64,000 bases of DNA from JACQHM01 sp964535215 (GCA_964535215.1 CAZHST010000008.1:1-64000); one strand, 5' to 3'. Positions 47,897-56,091 are shown, counted from the first letter of the stretch. A program made the numbers and translations. The notes: generated from the sequence alone by a model not told the origin.

Positions 47897-48553
47897 ATGA
47901 GGTCCGACAAGATCCCCGAACGGACGATCACCCGGCTTTCCATCTACCTCCGGTGTCTGGAGGAGCTGGAAGCCGAAAAGATCGCCTCGATCTCTTCGAA
48001 ACAGCTCGCCGAACGTTTCGGCCTGAACCCCGCCCAGGTCCGGAAGGATCTGGCCTACTTCGGCCAGTTCGGCGTCCGAGGCCTGGGCTACCCGATCCTG
48101 GAGCTAAAAAGCCACCTGGAACGGATCCTGGGTCTCAAACAGGATTGGGAGGTCGCGCTGGTAGGTCTCGGGAACCTGGGCTCGGCCCTGTTCCACTACA
48201 AAGGGTTCCAGGAGAGGGGGTTTAAGATCACCGCCATCTTTGACAAGGACCCGGCCAAGGTCGGACGACGGGTTCGGGGGGTGAGGGTCTGGGATGTCTC
48301 CAGGATCATCCCGGTGATCAAACGTCGAGGGATCAAGATCGCCATCCTGGCCATCACGGCGGCTGGGGCTCAAGAGGTGGTGGATGCCCTGGTCGAGGCG
48401 GGGGTGACCGCCATTCTTAACTTCGCCCCCACCCAACTGTCCGTGCCATCGTACGTCAAGCTCCAAAACGTGGATATCTCTGTCCTCCTCAAGACCTTAA
48501 GCTTCCACACGATCAGGGCCAACCGGACTTCCAGAGCCCAGGGGACCTCTTGA
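47897..48553 (+). CDS. rex: Redox-sensing transcriptional repressor Rex
   Basis: 218 aa. N-terminal winged helix (about 1-80; SISSKQLAERFGLNPAQVRKDL, then FGQFGVRGLGY) and C-terminal Rossmann domain with GLGNLGSALF for NAD(H). Rex binds DNA when NADH/NAD+ is low and releases it when NADH rises. Position at the end of an NADH dehydrogenase operon fits feedback control: candidate TGTG-N8-CACA-type sites lie before cluster 1 and before atpB. A promoter for the next gene overlaps its stop. Confidence 0.94.
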   Translation: MRSDKIPERTITRLSIYLRCLEELEAEKIASISSKQLAERFGLNPAQVRKDLAYFGQFGVRGLGYPILELKSHLERILGLKQDWEVALVGLGNLGSALFHYKGFQERGFKITAIFDKDPAKVGRRVRGVRVWDVSRIIPVIKRRGIKIAILAITAAGAQEVVDALVEAGVTAILNFAPTQLSVPSYVKLQNVDISVLLKTLSFHTIRANRTSRAQGTS

Positions 48554-48578
48554 CATCTCCCAGGTCCTTGCCTACATT
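48550..48578 (+). promoter_or_regulatory. Promoter of the DJ-1/PfpI-like gene
   Basis: Perfect -35 TTGACA (48550-48555) overlapping the rex stop, 17-bp spacer, -10 TACATT (48573-48578). Confidence 0.75.
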
Positions 48579-48631
48579 TCATAAATGATCGTGGGGCAAG
48601 GATTCAGCATCTCTGGGAAGGAGGATGGAGC

Positions 48632-49147
48632 ATGGCACTCAGCGACAAGAAGGTGCTGCTGGTCATTGCCGATCGCGATTTTCAGGATGAGGAGTACGAG
48701 ATCACCAAGAAGGTCCTGGAGGGGAGAGGGGTGAAGGTGGAGGTGGCCTCCGTCCTGCCGGGCGAGGCGAGGGGGGCCAAGGGGACAATGGTCAAGCCTC
48801 AGGTTCTCCTCGATGATGTGAAGTACTACAACTACGACGCCGTTGTCTTCATCGGTGGAGAGGGAGCCCGCCGGCTCTCCGAGCACGAGAAGGTGACGAA
48901 GCTGGCAAAGGACGCCGAGTATAAGGTCTTAGGGGCCATCGGCCTTGCCCCTTTGATCCTCGCGAATGCTGGGGTTTTGAAAGGGAAGCGGGCGACCGCC
49001 GCTCATACCTTGGCCGGCCCCATGCGGGCCAAGGAGGCCGTCTATACGGGGAAAGAACTGGAGGTGGATGGGAAGGTGATCACGGCCCTGGAGGCCCGCT
49101 ACAGCGAGCACTTCGGGAACGCCATCCTACAGGCTTTGGAACGGTAA
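48632..49147 (+). CDS. DJ-1/PfpI family protein without the catalytic cysteine
   Basis: 171 aa, complete DJ-1/PfpI fold (KVLLVIADRDFQDEEYE; VFIGGEGARRL; LKGKRATAAHTL). The nucleophile elbow, AICHAP in typical members, reads AIGLAPLILANAG: both the Cys and the following His are replaced (Gly, Leu). Glyoxalase, deglycase or protease chemistry is therefore unlikely. A regulatory or binding role is possible. Good Shine-Dalgarno (GGAAGGAGG), own promoter, and a strong terminator behind it, so monocistronic. Confidence 0.88.
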   Translation: MALSDKKVLLVIADRDFQDEEYEITKKVLEGRGVKVEVASVLPGEARGAKGTMVKPQVLLDDVKYYNYDAVVFIGGEGARRLSEHEKVTKLAKDAEYKVLGAIGLAPLILANAGVLKGKRATAAHTLAGPMRAKEAVYTGKELEVDGKVITALEARYSEHFGNAILQALER

Positions 49148-49159
49148 GGTAAGGGGGAT

Positions 49160-49204
49160 GCGCCGGCAGGTTCCTAAAAGACCTGCCGGCGCCCTCTTTT
49201 TCAC
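49160..49204 (+). terminator. Intrinsic terminator after the DJ-1/PfpI-like gene
   Basis: Perfect 12-bp stem GCGCCGGCAGGT (49160-49171) / ACCTGCCGGCGC (49181-49192), 9-nt loop, then CCTCTTTTTC. The T-run overlaps the last codon of the convergent small ribosomal protein gene. Confidence 0.92.
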
Positions 49205-49290
49205 TTCCTCTTATGCCGCATCCTTTTCCGGAGCTTTTTGTATTTGTGCTTGCGGATCTTCTTCCGCCGCTTCTTGACGACGCTCCCCAT
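49201..49290 (-). CDS. Very small basic AURKAIP1/COX24-type (bS22-like) ribosomal protein
   Basis: 29 aa: begins MGSVVKKRRKKIRKHK, ends with KRMRHKRK; 19 of 29 residues are Lys, Arg or His. This matches the short AURKAIP1/COX24-domain proteins annotated next to ribosome or other genes in many bacteria, where bS22 binds the small subunit. AGGGAG sits 5 nt before the ATG. It is the last gene of the ubiD-rpsH-rplR run, 16 bp after rplR. Confidence 0.75.
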   Translation of the reverse strand: MGSVVKKRRKKIRKHKYKKLRKRMRHKRK

Positions 49291-49306
49291 CTCACTCCCT
49301 GAGCTG

Positions 49307-49672
49307 TTAGAATTGGAGGCCACCGGCCCTCGCCCCTTCGGCCAGGGCCTTCACCCGTCCATGGTACTTGTACCCGCCCCGGTCGAAGACCACCTTCCGG
49401 ATGCCGACCGCCAGGGCCCGCTGGGCCAGGAGCTCCCCAACGACCTTGGCTGCATCCTTTTTGGTGCCGATCTTCCCCTTGGCGCGGAGTTCGGGGACCA
49501 GGGTCGAGGCCGTAGCTAAGGTCACCCCCCGATCGTCATCGATGAGTTGAGCATAGATGTGTTTGAGGCTCCTGAACACGTTAAGACGAGGCCGTTCGGC
49601 CGTTCCAAAGACCTTCTTTCGCACCCGACGATGCCGCCGTTGCCTTTTGAGCCATTTCTTCGCTGGGTCCAT
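49307..49672 (-). CDS. rplR: 50S ribosomal protein L18
   Basis: 121 aa, full length: basic N-terminus (KKWLKRQRRHRRVRKKV), RPRLNVFRSLKHIYAQLIDD, and the C-terminal VFDRGGYKYHGRVKALAEGARAGG. Binds 5S rRNA. It follows rpsH by 21 bp, whereas in the spc operon rplF lies between rpsH and rplR and rpsE follows; both are absent here. The second of two adjacent ATGs (49672) has the better spacing to GGAGGG. Confidence 0.93.
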   Translation of the reverse strand: MDPAKKWLKRQRRHRRVRKKVFGTAERPRLNVFRSLKHIYAQLIDDDRGVTLATASTLVPELRAKGKIGTKKDAAKVVGELLAQRALAVGIRKVVFDRGGYKYHGRVKALAEGARAGGLQF

Positions 49673-49693
49673 CATCACCCTCCAGAAGACCAT

Positions 49694-50092
49694 TTACCAC
49701 ACGTAGCAGAGAACCTCGCCTCCCACCCCGACGGCCCTGGCCTCCTGATCGGTCATGATCCCCCGCGAGGTGGAGAGGATGGCGATCCCCAGGCCGGCCT
49801 TGACCTTCGGGATCTTCTTGACCCCAGCATACAGGCGCCGGCCGGGCTTGCTGGCCCTGGACAGCTCGTTAATGACCCGCTGGTTGCCCGGGCCGTATTT
49901 CAAGAAGATCTTTAGGGTTCCCTGGGGTTTCCCCTCAATGACCTTGTAACCTTTGATAAACCCCTCCTGCTTCAAGATCCTCGCGATCTCCGCCTTCAGC
50001 GTTGAGAAGGGGATGTCCACCTCCTCGTGGAGGGCCTGGTTAGCGTTTCTGATCCTGGTGAGCATATCGGCAATGGGATCGGTCATGCTCAT
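49694..50092 (-). CDS. rpsH: 30S ribosomal protein S8
   Basis: 132 aa, full length: MTDPIADMLTRIRNANQA at the N-terminus and GLGIAILSTSRGIMTD, VGGEVLCYVW at the C-terminus. Binds 16S rRNA helix 21 and usually represses the spc operon. Here it lies 33 bp after ubiD, without rplE, rpsN or rplF. A five-codon mini-frame (ATG GAA GAA CGA TGA, 50103-50089) after a perfect GGAGG overlaps the start by ATGA. An internal ATG at 50086 is an alternative start. Confidence 0.92.
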   Translation of the reverse strand: MSMTDPIADMLTRIRNANQALHEEVDIPFSTLKAEIARILKQEGFIKGYKVIEGKPQGTLKIFLKYGPGNQRVINELSRASKPGRRLYAGVKKIPKVKAGLGIAILSTSRGIMTDQEARAVGVGGEVLCYVW

Positions 50093-50125
50093 CGTTCTTC
50101 CATGTCCTCCTCTGATCCTAAGGGG

Positions 50126-51601
50126 TCAGCCCCGTTTTGAGTTCGTCGGGCAGGGTCCATCGAGTCCATACTCCTTCCACCGCTTCTCGACCAGCTTCAC
50201 CACCTCGGGGTCCATCACGATCTCATCCGGCCACTCCCTGGTGAACCCCTCCTCCTTCCACTTCCTGGTGCCATCAATCCCCATCTTGGAGCCATAGAGG
50301 GGAAGGCGGCTGGCGTGGTCCAGGGTCTCGACGGGCCCGAGGACAAACTCGATGTCCCGCTCGGGATCAATATTGTTCAGGACCTTCCAGGCAACCTGGG
50401 AGAGGTCCCGGACGTCCGTGTCCCGATCAACGACCACGATCACCTTGGTGAACATTGCCTGACCCAAACCCCAGAGGGCATGCATCACCTTCCGGGCGTG
50501 ACCGGGGTACTGCTTGTCAATGGCGACGATCATGAGGTTGTGAAAGACCCCCTCAAAGGGCATGTGGAAGTCGATCACCTCGGGGAGCTGCTTCCGCATC
50601 AACGGGAGGAAGATCCGTTCGATGGCCCCCCCGATCCAGCAGTCCTCCTGGGGGGGACGCCCGACGATGATGGTCTGGTAGATAGGATCCTTCCGATGGG
50701 TCATACAGGTCAGGTGGAACACCGGGTAGGAATCCGGCAAGGAGTAGAAGCCGGTATGATCCCCAAAGGGCCCCTCCAGCCGGAGCTCCTCAGGGTCCAC
50801 GTACCCTTCAAGGACGATCTCCGCATTGGCCGGGACCTCCAGGTCAATGGTCTCACACTTCACCAGCTCGACCGGCCTCTTCCTTAAGAAGCCGGCGACC
50901 AGGAGTTCGTCCACCCCCTCGGGAAGGGGGAGGGTGGCGGCGAAGGTCGTGGCAGGATCGCAGCCGATGGCGACGGCGACCTCCATCCGTTTTCCGAGCC
51001 GTTTGGCCTTCCGGAAATGGGACGCTCCCCCTTTGTGGGCGTGCCAGTGCATGGCCGTCGTCCGCCCGTCGAAGACCTGCATCCGGTAGGTCCCCACGTT
51101 CCTGACCCCCGTCTCCGGGTCCTTGGTGAACACCAGGGGGAAGGTGATATAGCGGCCGCCATCCTTGGGCCAGCACTTCAGGATCGGGAGGACCTCTAAG
51201 CTTGCCTCCTCCTTGAGGATTACCTCCTTACAGGGCCCGTCCGAAACCCTTTTGGGGGGGACCGAGGCTAAGTCTTTAAGCTTCGGGAGGAACTTGATCT
51301 TCTCCCAGAGGCTTTCGGGGGGTTTTAAGTCCAGAAGCTCGGAGAGGGTCTCGGCGATCTCACTGATGGAGCTGACCCCTAAGGCCAGATTCATCCGCTC
51401 CTCCGTCCCGAAGGCATTGATCAGGACAGGGATCTTCGAACCCTTGACGTTCTCGAAGAGAAGGGCCGGCCCCCCCTGCTTGCTAACCCGATCCGTGATG
51501 GCAGCGATCTCCAGGATCGGATCCACCTCGGCCGTCACCCGCTTGAGGAGCCCCCGCTCCTCAAGGGTCTGGATGAACGCTCTTAAGTCCCGGTACGCCA
51601 T
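50126..51601 (-). CDS. ubiD: UbiD family prenylated-flavin decarboxylase
   Basis: 491 aa, the usual length. Family features: MAYRDLRAFIQTLEERG N-terminus, GTYRMQVFDGRTTAMHWHAHKGGA, EGPFGDHTGFYS with the catalytic Glu region, and IVVVDRDTDVRDLSQVAWK. UbiD enzymes decarboxylate aromatic or unsaturated acids with prFMN, for example 3-octaprenyl-4-hydroxybenzoate in ubiquinone or the futalosine-route menaquinone pathway. No ubiX is nearby. ATG 51601 is preferred to GTG 51610. Its leader carries a terminator-like hairpin. Confidence 0.92.
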   Translation of the reverse strand: MAYRDLRAFIQTLEERGLLKRVTAEVDPILEIAAITDRVSKQGGPALLFENVKGSKIPVLINAFGTEERMNLALGVSSISEIAETLSELLDLKPPESLWEKIKFLPKLKDLASVPPKRVSDGPCKEVILKEEASLEVLPILKCWPKDGGRYITFPLVFTKDPETGVRNVGTYRMQVFDGRTTAMHWHAHKGGASHFRKAKRLGKRMEVAVAIGCDPATTFAATLPLPEGVDELLVAGFLRKRPVELVKCETIDLEVPANAEIVLEGYVDPEELRLEGPFGDHTGFYSLPDSYPVFHLTCMTHRKDPIYQTIIVGRPPQEDCWIGGAIERIFLPLMRKQLPEVIDFHMPFEGVFHNLMIVAIDKQYPGHARKVMHALWGLGQAMFTKVIVVVDRDTDVRDLSQVAWKVLNNIDPERDIEFVLGPVETLDHASRLPLYGSKMGIDGTRKWKEEGFTREWPDEIVMDPEVVKLVEKRWKEYGLDGPCPTNSKRG

Positions 51602-51615
51602 CGGTTCCACCCGGG

Positions 51616-51651
51616 TAAGCCTTCAGGCATCAGCGCTCAGCTTAGGGTTGA
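51616..51651 (-). repeat. Phrase repeat (TCAGC words) in the ubiD leader
   Basis: On the plus strand: AAGCCTTCAGGCATCAGCGC followed by TCAGCTTAGGGTTGA, the same word family as the nuo spacers. It lies between the leader hairpin and the ubiD start. Confidence 0.55.
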
Positions 51652-51677
51652 TTCATCCCCCCCGGGGGCAGCCTCCC

Positions 51678-51706
51678 AAAAGAAAAGCCCCCCGGAAGGG
51701 GCTCCG
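51678..51706 (-). terminator. Terminator-like hairpin directly behind the ubiD promoter
   Basis: Minus strand: GGAGCCCC-TTCC-GGGGGGCT followed by TTTCTTTT. It starts about 15 nt after the predicted transcription start and about 80 nt before the ubiD ATG. With no gene between promoter and hairpin it could attenuate ubiD or end a short RNA. Confidence 0.6.
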
Positions 51707-51719
51707 CCATTATTTTTAA

Positions 51720-51748
51720 ACTATACCTGATGGGACAGGCCAAAGCAA
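51720..51748 (-). promoter_or_regulatory. Promoter of ubiD-rpsH-rplR
   Basis: Minus strand: -35 TTGCTT (51748-51743), 17-bp spacer, -10 TATAGT (51725-51720). Confidence 0.65.
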
Positions 51749-51819
51749 GGAAAAACTCAGGGGAAAATCCCCCTTTTCGACAGGGGGATGCCGGGAAGGT
51801 CCTGGCGCGTCCAACGAGC

Positions 51820-51849
51820 TTGACATCCCCCGGGGTCATCCCGTACCAT
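51820..51849 (+). promoter_or_regulatory. Promoter of the NUDIX hydrolase gene
   Basis: Perfect -35 TTGACA (51820-51825), 18-bp spacer, -10 TACCAT (51844-51849). The rest of the 318-bp divergent gap (51602-51919) holds the ubiD promoter, its leader hairpin, a phrase repeat, and an ATCCCCC...GGGGGAT hairpin near 51767-51790; no gene is seen. Confidence 0.65.
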
Positions 51850-51919
51850 CGAACCAACTGGGAACGGGAGCGATCCGTCTCGCTGAGGCGGATGGCTGAA
51901 GGGGCATGAGGATTTCAGA

Positions 51920-52324
51920 GTGGTGGAACCGTCTCGCCATCCCCTCCTGACGGTGGACATCATCATCGAACTGGCCGGGCGGGGGATTGTCCTGATCCGC
52001 CGGAAAAATCCACCGTACGGCTGGGCCCTCCCCGGGGGGTTCGTGGACTATGGGGAATCCCTGGAGGAGGCCGCCGTGCGGGAGGCAAAGGAGGAGACCG
52101 GGCTAGACGTCCACCTGCTTCGGCAGTTCCATACTTACTCGGACCCTGGGCGGGATCCCCGGGGGCACACCGTCAGCACGGTCTTTATCGCGTCAGCCGA
52201 AGGCGAACCGAGGGCGGCTGACGATGCGGTAAGCGTTGGTGTCTTTACCAGGGAGACCCTCCCGGAGGAATTGGCCTTTGACCACGCCAGGATCCTGGAG
52301 GACTACTTCCAGGGGCGCTATTAG
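51920..52324 (+). CDS. NUDIX hydrolase
   Basis: 134 aa. Complete Nudix box GFVDYGESLEEAAVREAKEE followed by TGL, with the metal-binding Glu residues of REAKEE. WALPGGFV precedes it. Such proteins hydrolyse nucleoside diphosphates linked to another group (ADP-ribose, NADH, 8-oxo-dGTP); substrate cannot be told from the box. GTG start with GAGG upstream; the following GTG is an alternative. Downstream glnD has its own promoter. Confidence 0.9.
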   Translation: MVEPSRHPLLTVDIIIELAGRGIVLIRRKNPPYGWALPGGFVDYGESLEEAAVREAKEETGLDVHLLRQFHTYSDPGRDPRGHTVSTVFIASAEGEPRAADDAVSVGVFTRETLPEELAFDHARILEDYFQGRY

Positions 52325-52336
52325 TTCAGGTTTTCC

Positions 52337-52366
52337 TTGACCCTTCCTTTCCCGGACCCGTATACT
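52337..52366 (+). promoter_or_regulatory. Promoter of glnD
   Basis: -35 TTGACC (52337-52342), 18-bp spacer, -10 TATACT (52361-52366), 40 bp ahead of the ATG. Confidence 0.7.
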
Positions 52367-52406
52367 GGGAGGGTACCTCTATTCAACATCCCCCTCAAGG
52401 CTCAAG

Positions 52407-55208
52407 ATGTGGACAAGACGACCGTATCTGGCCTTCTGGCGGCAGGGGAGATGGTCGGAGCCCTTTGAGGCCCGGTCATCGGAAATCTTCCGAAGGTTAA
52501 AGGAGGCCTTGCCGATCCCACCCCCTTTCCCGGCCCATCCCTTCCTGGAGGGCGAGGAGGCGGAAGGGGCCAGGAGGACATACCTGTCCGTTTTCAAGAC
52601 GGTCGTGGCCGAGGAGCAGCGGAGGATCGAGGACCAGCACCGGAAGGGGGCTGGGGGCCTCCAGATCGTCGCGGAACTGACCACGCTGGCCGATGCGGTC
52701 ATCGGGCACCTCTTCCGTCTCGCGGAGGAGGCCTTAGGGGAAGGCCGGAGGAAGGGGGAGGGGTGTGCGCTCATCGCCCTGGGGGGATACGGGCGGCGGG
52801 AGTTGAACCCAGCCTCCGACATTGACCTCATGTTCCTCCTCCCCCGCCGGCCGGACGACAACCTCCAAGCCCTCATCCGCCCCGTTCTTTATACCCTCTA
52901 TGACATTGGCTTCGTCGTAGGCCACGCTTCCCGCTCCGTTGACGACTGCCTCCAGATGGCCGAGGCGGACCTCTCCTCGCTCACCGCCATGCTTGAGGCC
53001 CGCTTTTTGGCCGGACAGAGAGGGATCTTCGAGCGGTTCCGGCGGGCCCTGGCCAGTTTCCTAACCGGCCGGCAGGTGGCCTCCTTCATCCAGCGGAAAC
53101 TCGCGGAGCAGGAGGCCCGTCATCGGAAGTACGGGGCCTCCATCTTCCTCCAGGAGCCGAACGTGAAGGAGGGGGTGGGAGGCCTCCGGGATCTCCACAC
53201 GGCCCTTTGGATTGCCAAGGTGAGGTACCCGATCGCGGGCTGGCGGGACCTTACGACCAGGGGGCTCCTCAGCCAGGAGGAGCTGGACCAGGGCCTGGAG
53301 ACCCTGGACTTCCTCCTGCGCCTCCGGAACGAGCTCCACTACTTAAGCCGGGGGAAGAACGATATCCTCTCCCTCTCCCTTCAGGAGCGGGTGGCGGCGA
53401 ACCTGGGCTTTTCCGGGACGGGGGAGACCTATGCCGTCGAGCGCTTGATGCGGCATTACTATCTGTGTGCCCGTGAGATCCAACGCCTCTCCCGGACCAT
53501 CGTGGAGAGGTGTTTGAGGCAGAGATCGCTGGTGGAGGAAGCGATGAAAACGCTGAAGGCCCGCGAGATCGGTGATGGCTTCGTCGAGGTGAACCGCCAG
53601 ATCCATGTCATGCCCATGAACCGGGGCCTCTTTGCCGAGGACCCGGTCCGGCTCATGAAGATCTTCTGGTACGCCCAGCAGATGGGGTACGGGTTAAGCC
53701 TCGAGGCCAGGGAGCTGGTCCGTTCCCATCTCCCTTTGATTGACGACGACCTCCGCCGGTCCAACCGGGCCTTGGGCTTCTTCCTGGCGATCCTCCGGGA
53801 GCCCTCCGGGGTGGTCAGGATCTTACGGCTCATGCACGAGCTGGGGGTCCTGTCAGCCTATATCCCCGAGTTCGCTCCCTTGACTTGTCTCGTCCAGTTC
53901 GACTTTTACCACAAGTACACGGTGGATGAGCACACCTTCATGGCCCTGGAGAACCTGGAGGACCTCTACCGCTCGGAGAGCCCTGCCCTGCACGAATTCC
54001 GCTCCATCGCGAAGGAGCTGAAGAAACCCGAACTCCTGAAGCTGGCCATCCTCTTCCACGATCTTGGGAAAGGGGAGGGGAAGGGACATGTGGAGAAGGG
54101 GGTGGTCTTGACGGATCAGATCCTGAAGCGCTGGGGGTTCCCCGACCAGGACGCCGAGGAGGTCAAGTTCCTCGTGGCCCACCACCTGACCATGTCCCAC
54201 ATTGCCCAGCACCGGGACCTGGACGATGAGCCGATGATCATCGAGCTGGCCAAACAGGTCCAGACCGTGGATCGTCTGAAGAGCCTTTACCTCTTAACTT
54301 ATCTGGATATCAAAGCCGTGGGGCCCGATGTCTGGAACGAGTGGAAGGCGGCCCTCCTCTGGGAGCTGTACCTGAAGGCCCACACCATCCTGACCCGGGG
54401 CGTGGAAGGAGAAGGGGATCTGGCCAGGGCGGCCAAGCTGAAGGAGGAGCTCACCCGGGAACTCGCCGACGAGTTCCCCCGTTCTGTCGTGGAGGAGCAC
54501 CTGTCGCAGATGCCCATCCGATACCTCCTCACCACGCCGGGGGCCAAGGTGGCCGCCCACATGAGGCTCGTCGAACGGGTCCTTCGGGGGGAGGAGGTGG
54601 CCGCCCAGTGGACCCACTATCCCCTGGTGGGCTACACGGAATTTACCGTCTGCGCCTTCGGCAGGCCCGGCCGGTTCTCGCAGATCGTCGGAACGCTCAC
54701 GGCGAACGGCATCAACATCCTGGGGGCCCAGATGTACACCAGGAAGGACGGGATGGTCATCCGGAACTTCCAGGTGAACGATGGGAGGGGAGGGGCTGTC
54801 CTGGAGGAGGTGATCTGGGAGCGGGTCAGCGAGGACCTCCAGGAGGTCCTCACGGGCAAGGTGGACGTGAGGGAGCTGATCAAAGCCCGGCGGAAGGAGA
54901 TCCTGGTCAAGCCTTCCCGGAAAGGCCCTCCTCCTCCGACCCGGGTGGAGTTTGACAACATCGTCTCCGAATCCCATACCGTCATTGATGTCAGAACCCA
55001 GGACCGGCTGGGCCTTCTCTACCTGATCTCCAGTACCCTCTCCGAGCTTGGGATTGACGTCCGGCTGGCCAAGATCGCCACCGAGGCGGATCAGGTCATT
55101 GATGTCTTTTACGTCACCGAGCGGGATGGCAGGAAGATCCTGGAGGAGACCCGGCTGGAGGAGGTCAGGCTTGCCCTGGAGCGGGCCATCGCCGAAGGCC
55201 TCCTCTAA
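52407..55208 (+). CDS. glnD: [Protein-PII] uridylyltransferase/uridylyl-removing enzyme GlnD
   Basis: 933 aa. Domains in order: nucleotidyltransferase with GGYGRREL (126-133) and Asp138/Asp140 (SDIDLMF); GlnD-specific helical domain with EPNVKEGVGGLRDLHTALW; HD phosphohydrolase with His551-Asp552 (LFHDLGKGEGKGH); two C-terminal ACT domains (about 745-820 and 858-933). It uridylylates PII when glutamine is low and removes UMP when glutamine is high. No glnB, glnK, amtB or glnA is in the window. aroE follows by 22 bp. Confidence 0.95.
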   Translation: MWTRRPYLAFWRQGRWSEPFEARSSEIFRRLKEALPIPPPFPAHPFLEGEEAEGARRTYLSVFKTVVAEEQRRIEDQHRKGAGGLQIVAELTTLADAVIGHLFRLAEEALGEGRRKGEGCALIALGGYGRRELNPASDIDLMFLLPRRPDDNLQALIRPVLYTLYDIGFVVGHASRSVDDCLQMAEADLSSLTAMLEARFLAGQRGIFERFRRALASFLTGRQVASFIQRKLAEQEARHRKYGASIFLQEPNVKEGVGGLRDLHTALWIAKVRYPIAGWRDLTTRGLLSQEELDQGLETLDFLLRLRNELHYLSRGKNDILSLSLQERVAANLGFSGTGETYAVERLMRHYYLCAREIQRLSRTIVERCLRQRSLVEEAMKTLKAREIGDGFVEVNRQIHVMPMNRGLFAEDPVRLMKIFWYAQQMGYGLSLEARELVRSHLPLIDDDLRRSNRALGFFLAILREPSGVVRILRLMHELGVLSAYIPEFAPLTCLVQFDFYHKYTVDEHTFMALENLEDLYRSESPALHEFRSIAKELKKPELLKLAILFHDLGKGEGKGHVEKGVVLTDQILKRWGFPDQDAEEVKFLVAHHLTMSHIAQHRDLDDEPMIIELAKQVQTVDRLKSLYLLTYLDIKAVGPDVWNEWKAALLWELYLKAHTILTRGVEGEGDLARAAKLKEELTRELADEFPRSVVEEHLSQMPIRYLLTTPGAKVAAHMRLVERVLRGEEVAAQWTHYPLVGYTEFTVCAFGRPGRFSQIVGTLTANGINILGAQMYTRKDGMVIRNFQVNDGRGGAVLEEVIWERVSEDLQEVLTGKVDVRELIKARRKEILVKPSRKGPPPPTRVEFDNIVSESHTVIDVRTQDRLGLLYLISSTLSELGIDVRLAKIATEADQVIDVFYVTERDGRKILEETRLEEVRLALERAIAEGLL

Positions 55209-55210
55209 GA

Positions 55211-55230
55211 CCAGGGTTTGGGGTTTAGTG
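55211..55230 (+). repeat. Telomere-like word in the glnD-aroE spacer
   Basis: CCAGGGTTTGGGGTTTAGTG matches the GGGTTTGGGG/TTTAGGG words of the 35.6-kb spacer repeat and fills the whole gap. Confidence 0.5.
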
Positions 55231-56091
55231 ATGAGGATCACCGGCAAAACAAAAATTTATGCAATTTTTGGGCACCCGGTTCAGCACAGCCTCTCTCCGG
55301 TGATGCAAAATGCGGCCTTCCAAGCCTTAGGGCTGGATTGCCTGTACATCCCCTGGTCCGTCTCCCCTCAGGCCTTTCCGGACACCTTAAAGGCCCTGCG
55401 GGCCATGGAAAACTTCGGCGGGGGGAATGTCACCATCCCCCATAAGGAGCAGGCGGCAGCCCTGGTGGATGACCTCTCCCCCGAGGCCGCCCTCCTCAAC
55501 GCGGTGAATACCCTTGTCAAGGAAGAGGGGCACCTGTTCGGCCACAACACCGATGGCGCGGGGTTCCTCCAATCCTTGAAGGAGGATGCGGGTTTCGACC
55601 CGAAGGGGAAACGGGTCCTGCTCCTGGGGGCTGGGGGAGCGGCGAAGGCCGTCGCCTTCGCCCTGGCAGGGGCAGGGGTCGGCGAGCTTTTCATCAGCAA
55701 CAGGACCTGGAAGCGGGCCGAGACCCTCGCCCGGCTTCTGGGGGGAAAATACCCAGGGTGTCAAATTTTGGCACTTGATTTGCAAAAAAAGGCCCTGGTG
55801 CCGATTTTGGCTTCCATTGATCTCCTGATCAATGCCACACCCGTTGGCCTTTATGCCTCCGATCCCTTGTTGATTGACTGTGGGACCTTGAACCCTCAGG
55901 CCGTGGTGGTGGATCTGATCTACAACCCGGAAGAGACCGCCCTCCTCCGGGAAGCGAGGGCCCACGGCCTTAGGGCGGTGAACGGCCTGGGGATGCTCCT
56001 CCACCAAGGGGCGCTGGCCTTCGAGCGATGGACCAAGCACAAGGCCCCCCTTGCGATCATGCGGGGGGCCTTGCTCAGGCAACTCCCTTGA
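55231..56091 (+). CDS. aroE: Shikimate dehydrogenase
   Basis: 286 aa, NADPH-dependent reduction of 3-dehydroshikimate in aromatic amino acid synthesis. Shikimate site Ser20/Ser22 (HSLSP), catalytic Lys72 (NVTIPHKE) and Asp108 (HNTDGAGF); cofactor loop LLGAGGAAKAV and NRTWKRAE. C-terminal NGLGMLLHQGALAFE is standard. ATG 55231 follows the phrase repeat and has no clear ribosome-binding site, so it may be translated by coupling with glnD. A stretch in its 5' part is AT-richer than the neighbours (CAAAACAAAAATTTATGC). Confidence 0.94.
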   Translation: MRITGKTKIYAIFGHPVQHSLSPVMQNAAFQALGLDCLYIPWSVSPQAFPDTLKALRAMENFGGGNVTIPHKEQAAALVDDLSPEAALLNAVNTLVKEEGHLFGHNTDGAGFLQSLKEDAGFDPKGKRVLLLGAGGAAKAVAFALAGAGVGELFISNRTWKRAETLARLLGGKYPGCQILALDLQKKALVPILASIDLLINATPVGLYASDPLLIDCGTLNPQAVVVDLIYNPEETALLREARAHGLRAVNGLGMLLHQGALAFERWTKHKAPLAIMRGALLRQLP

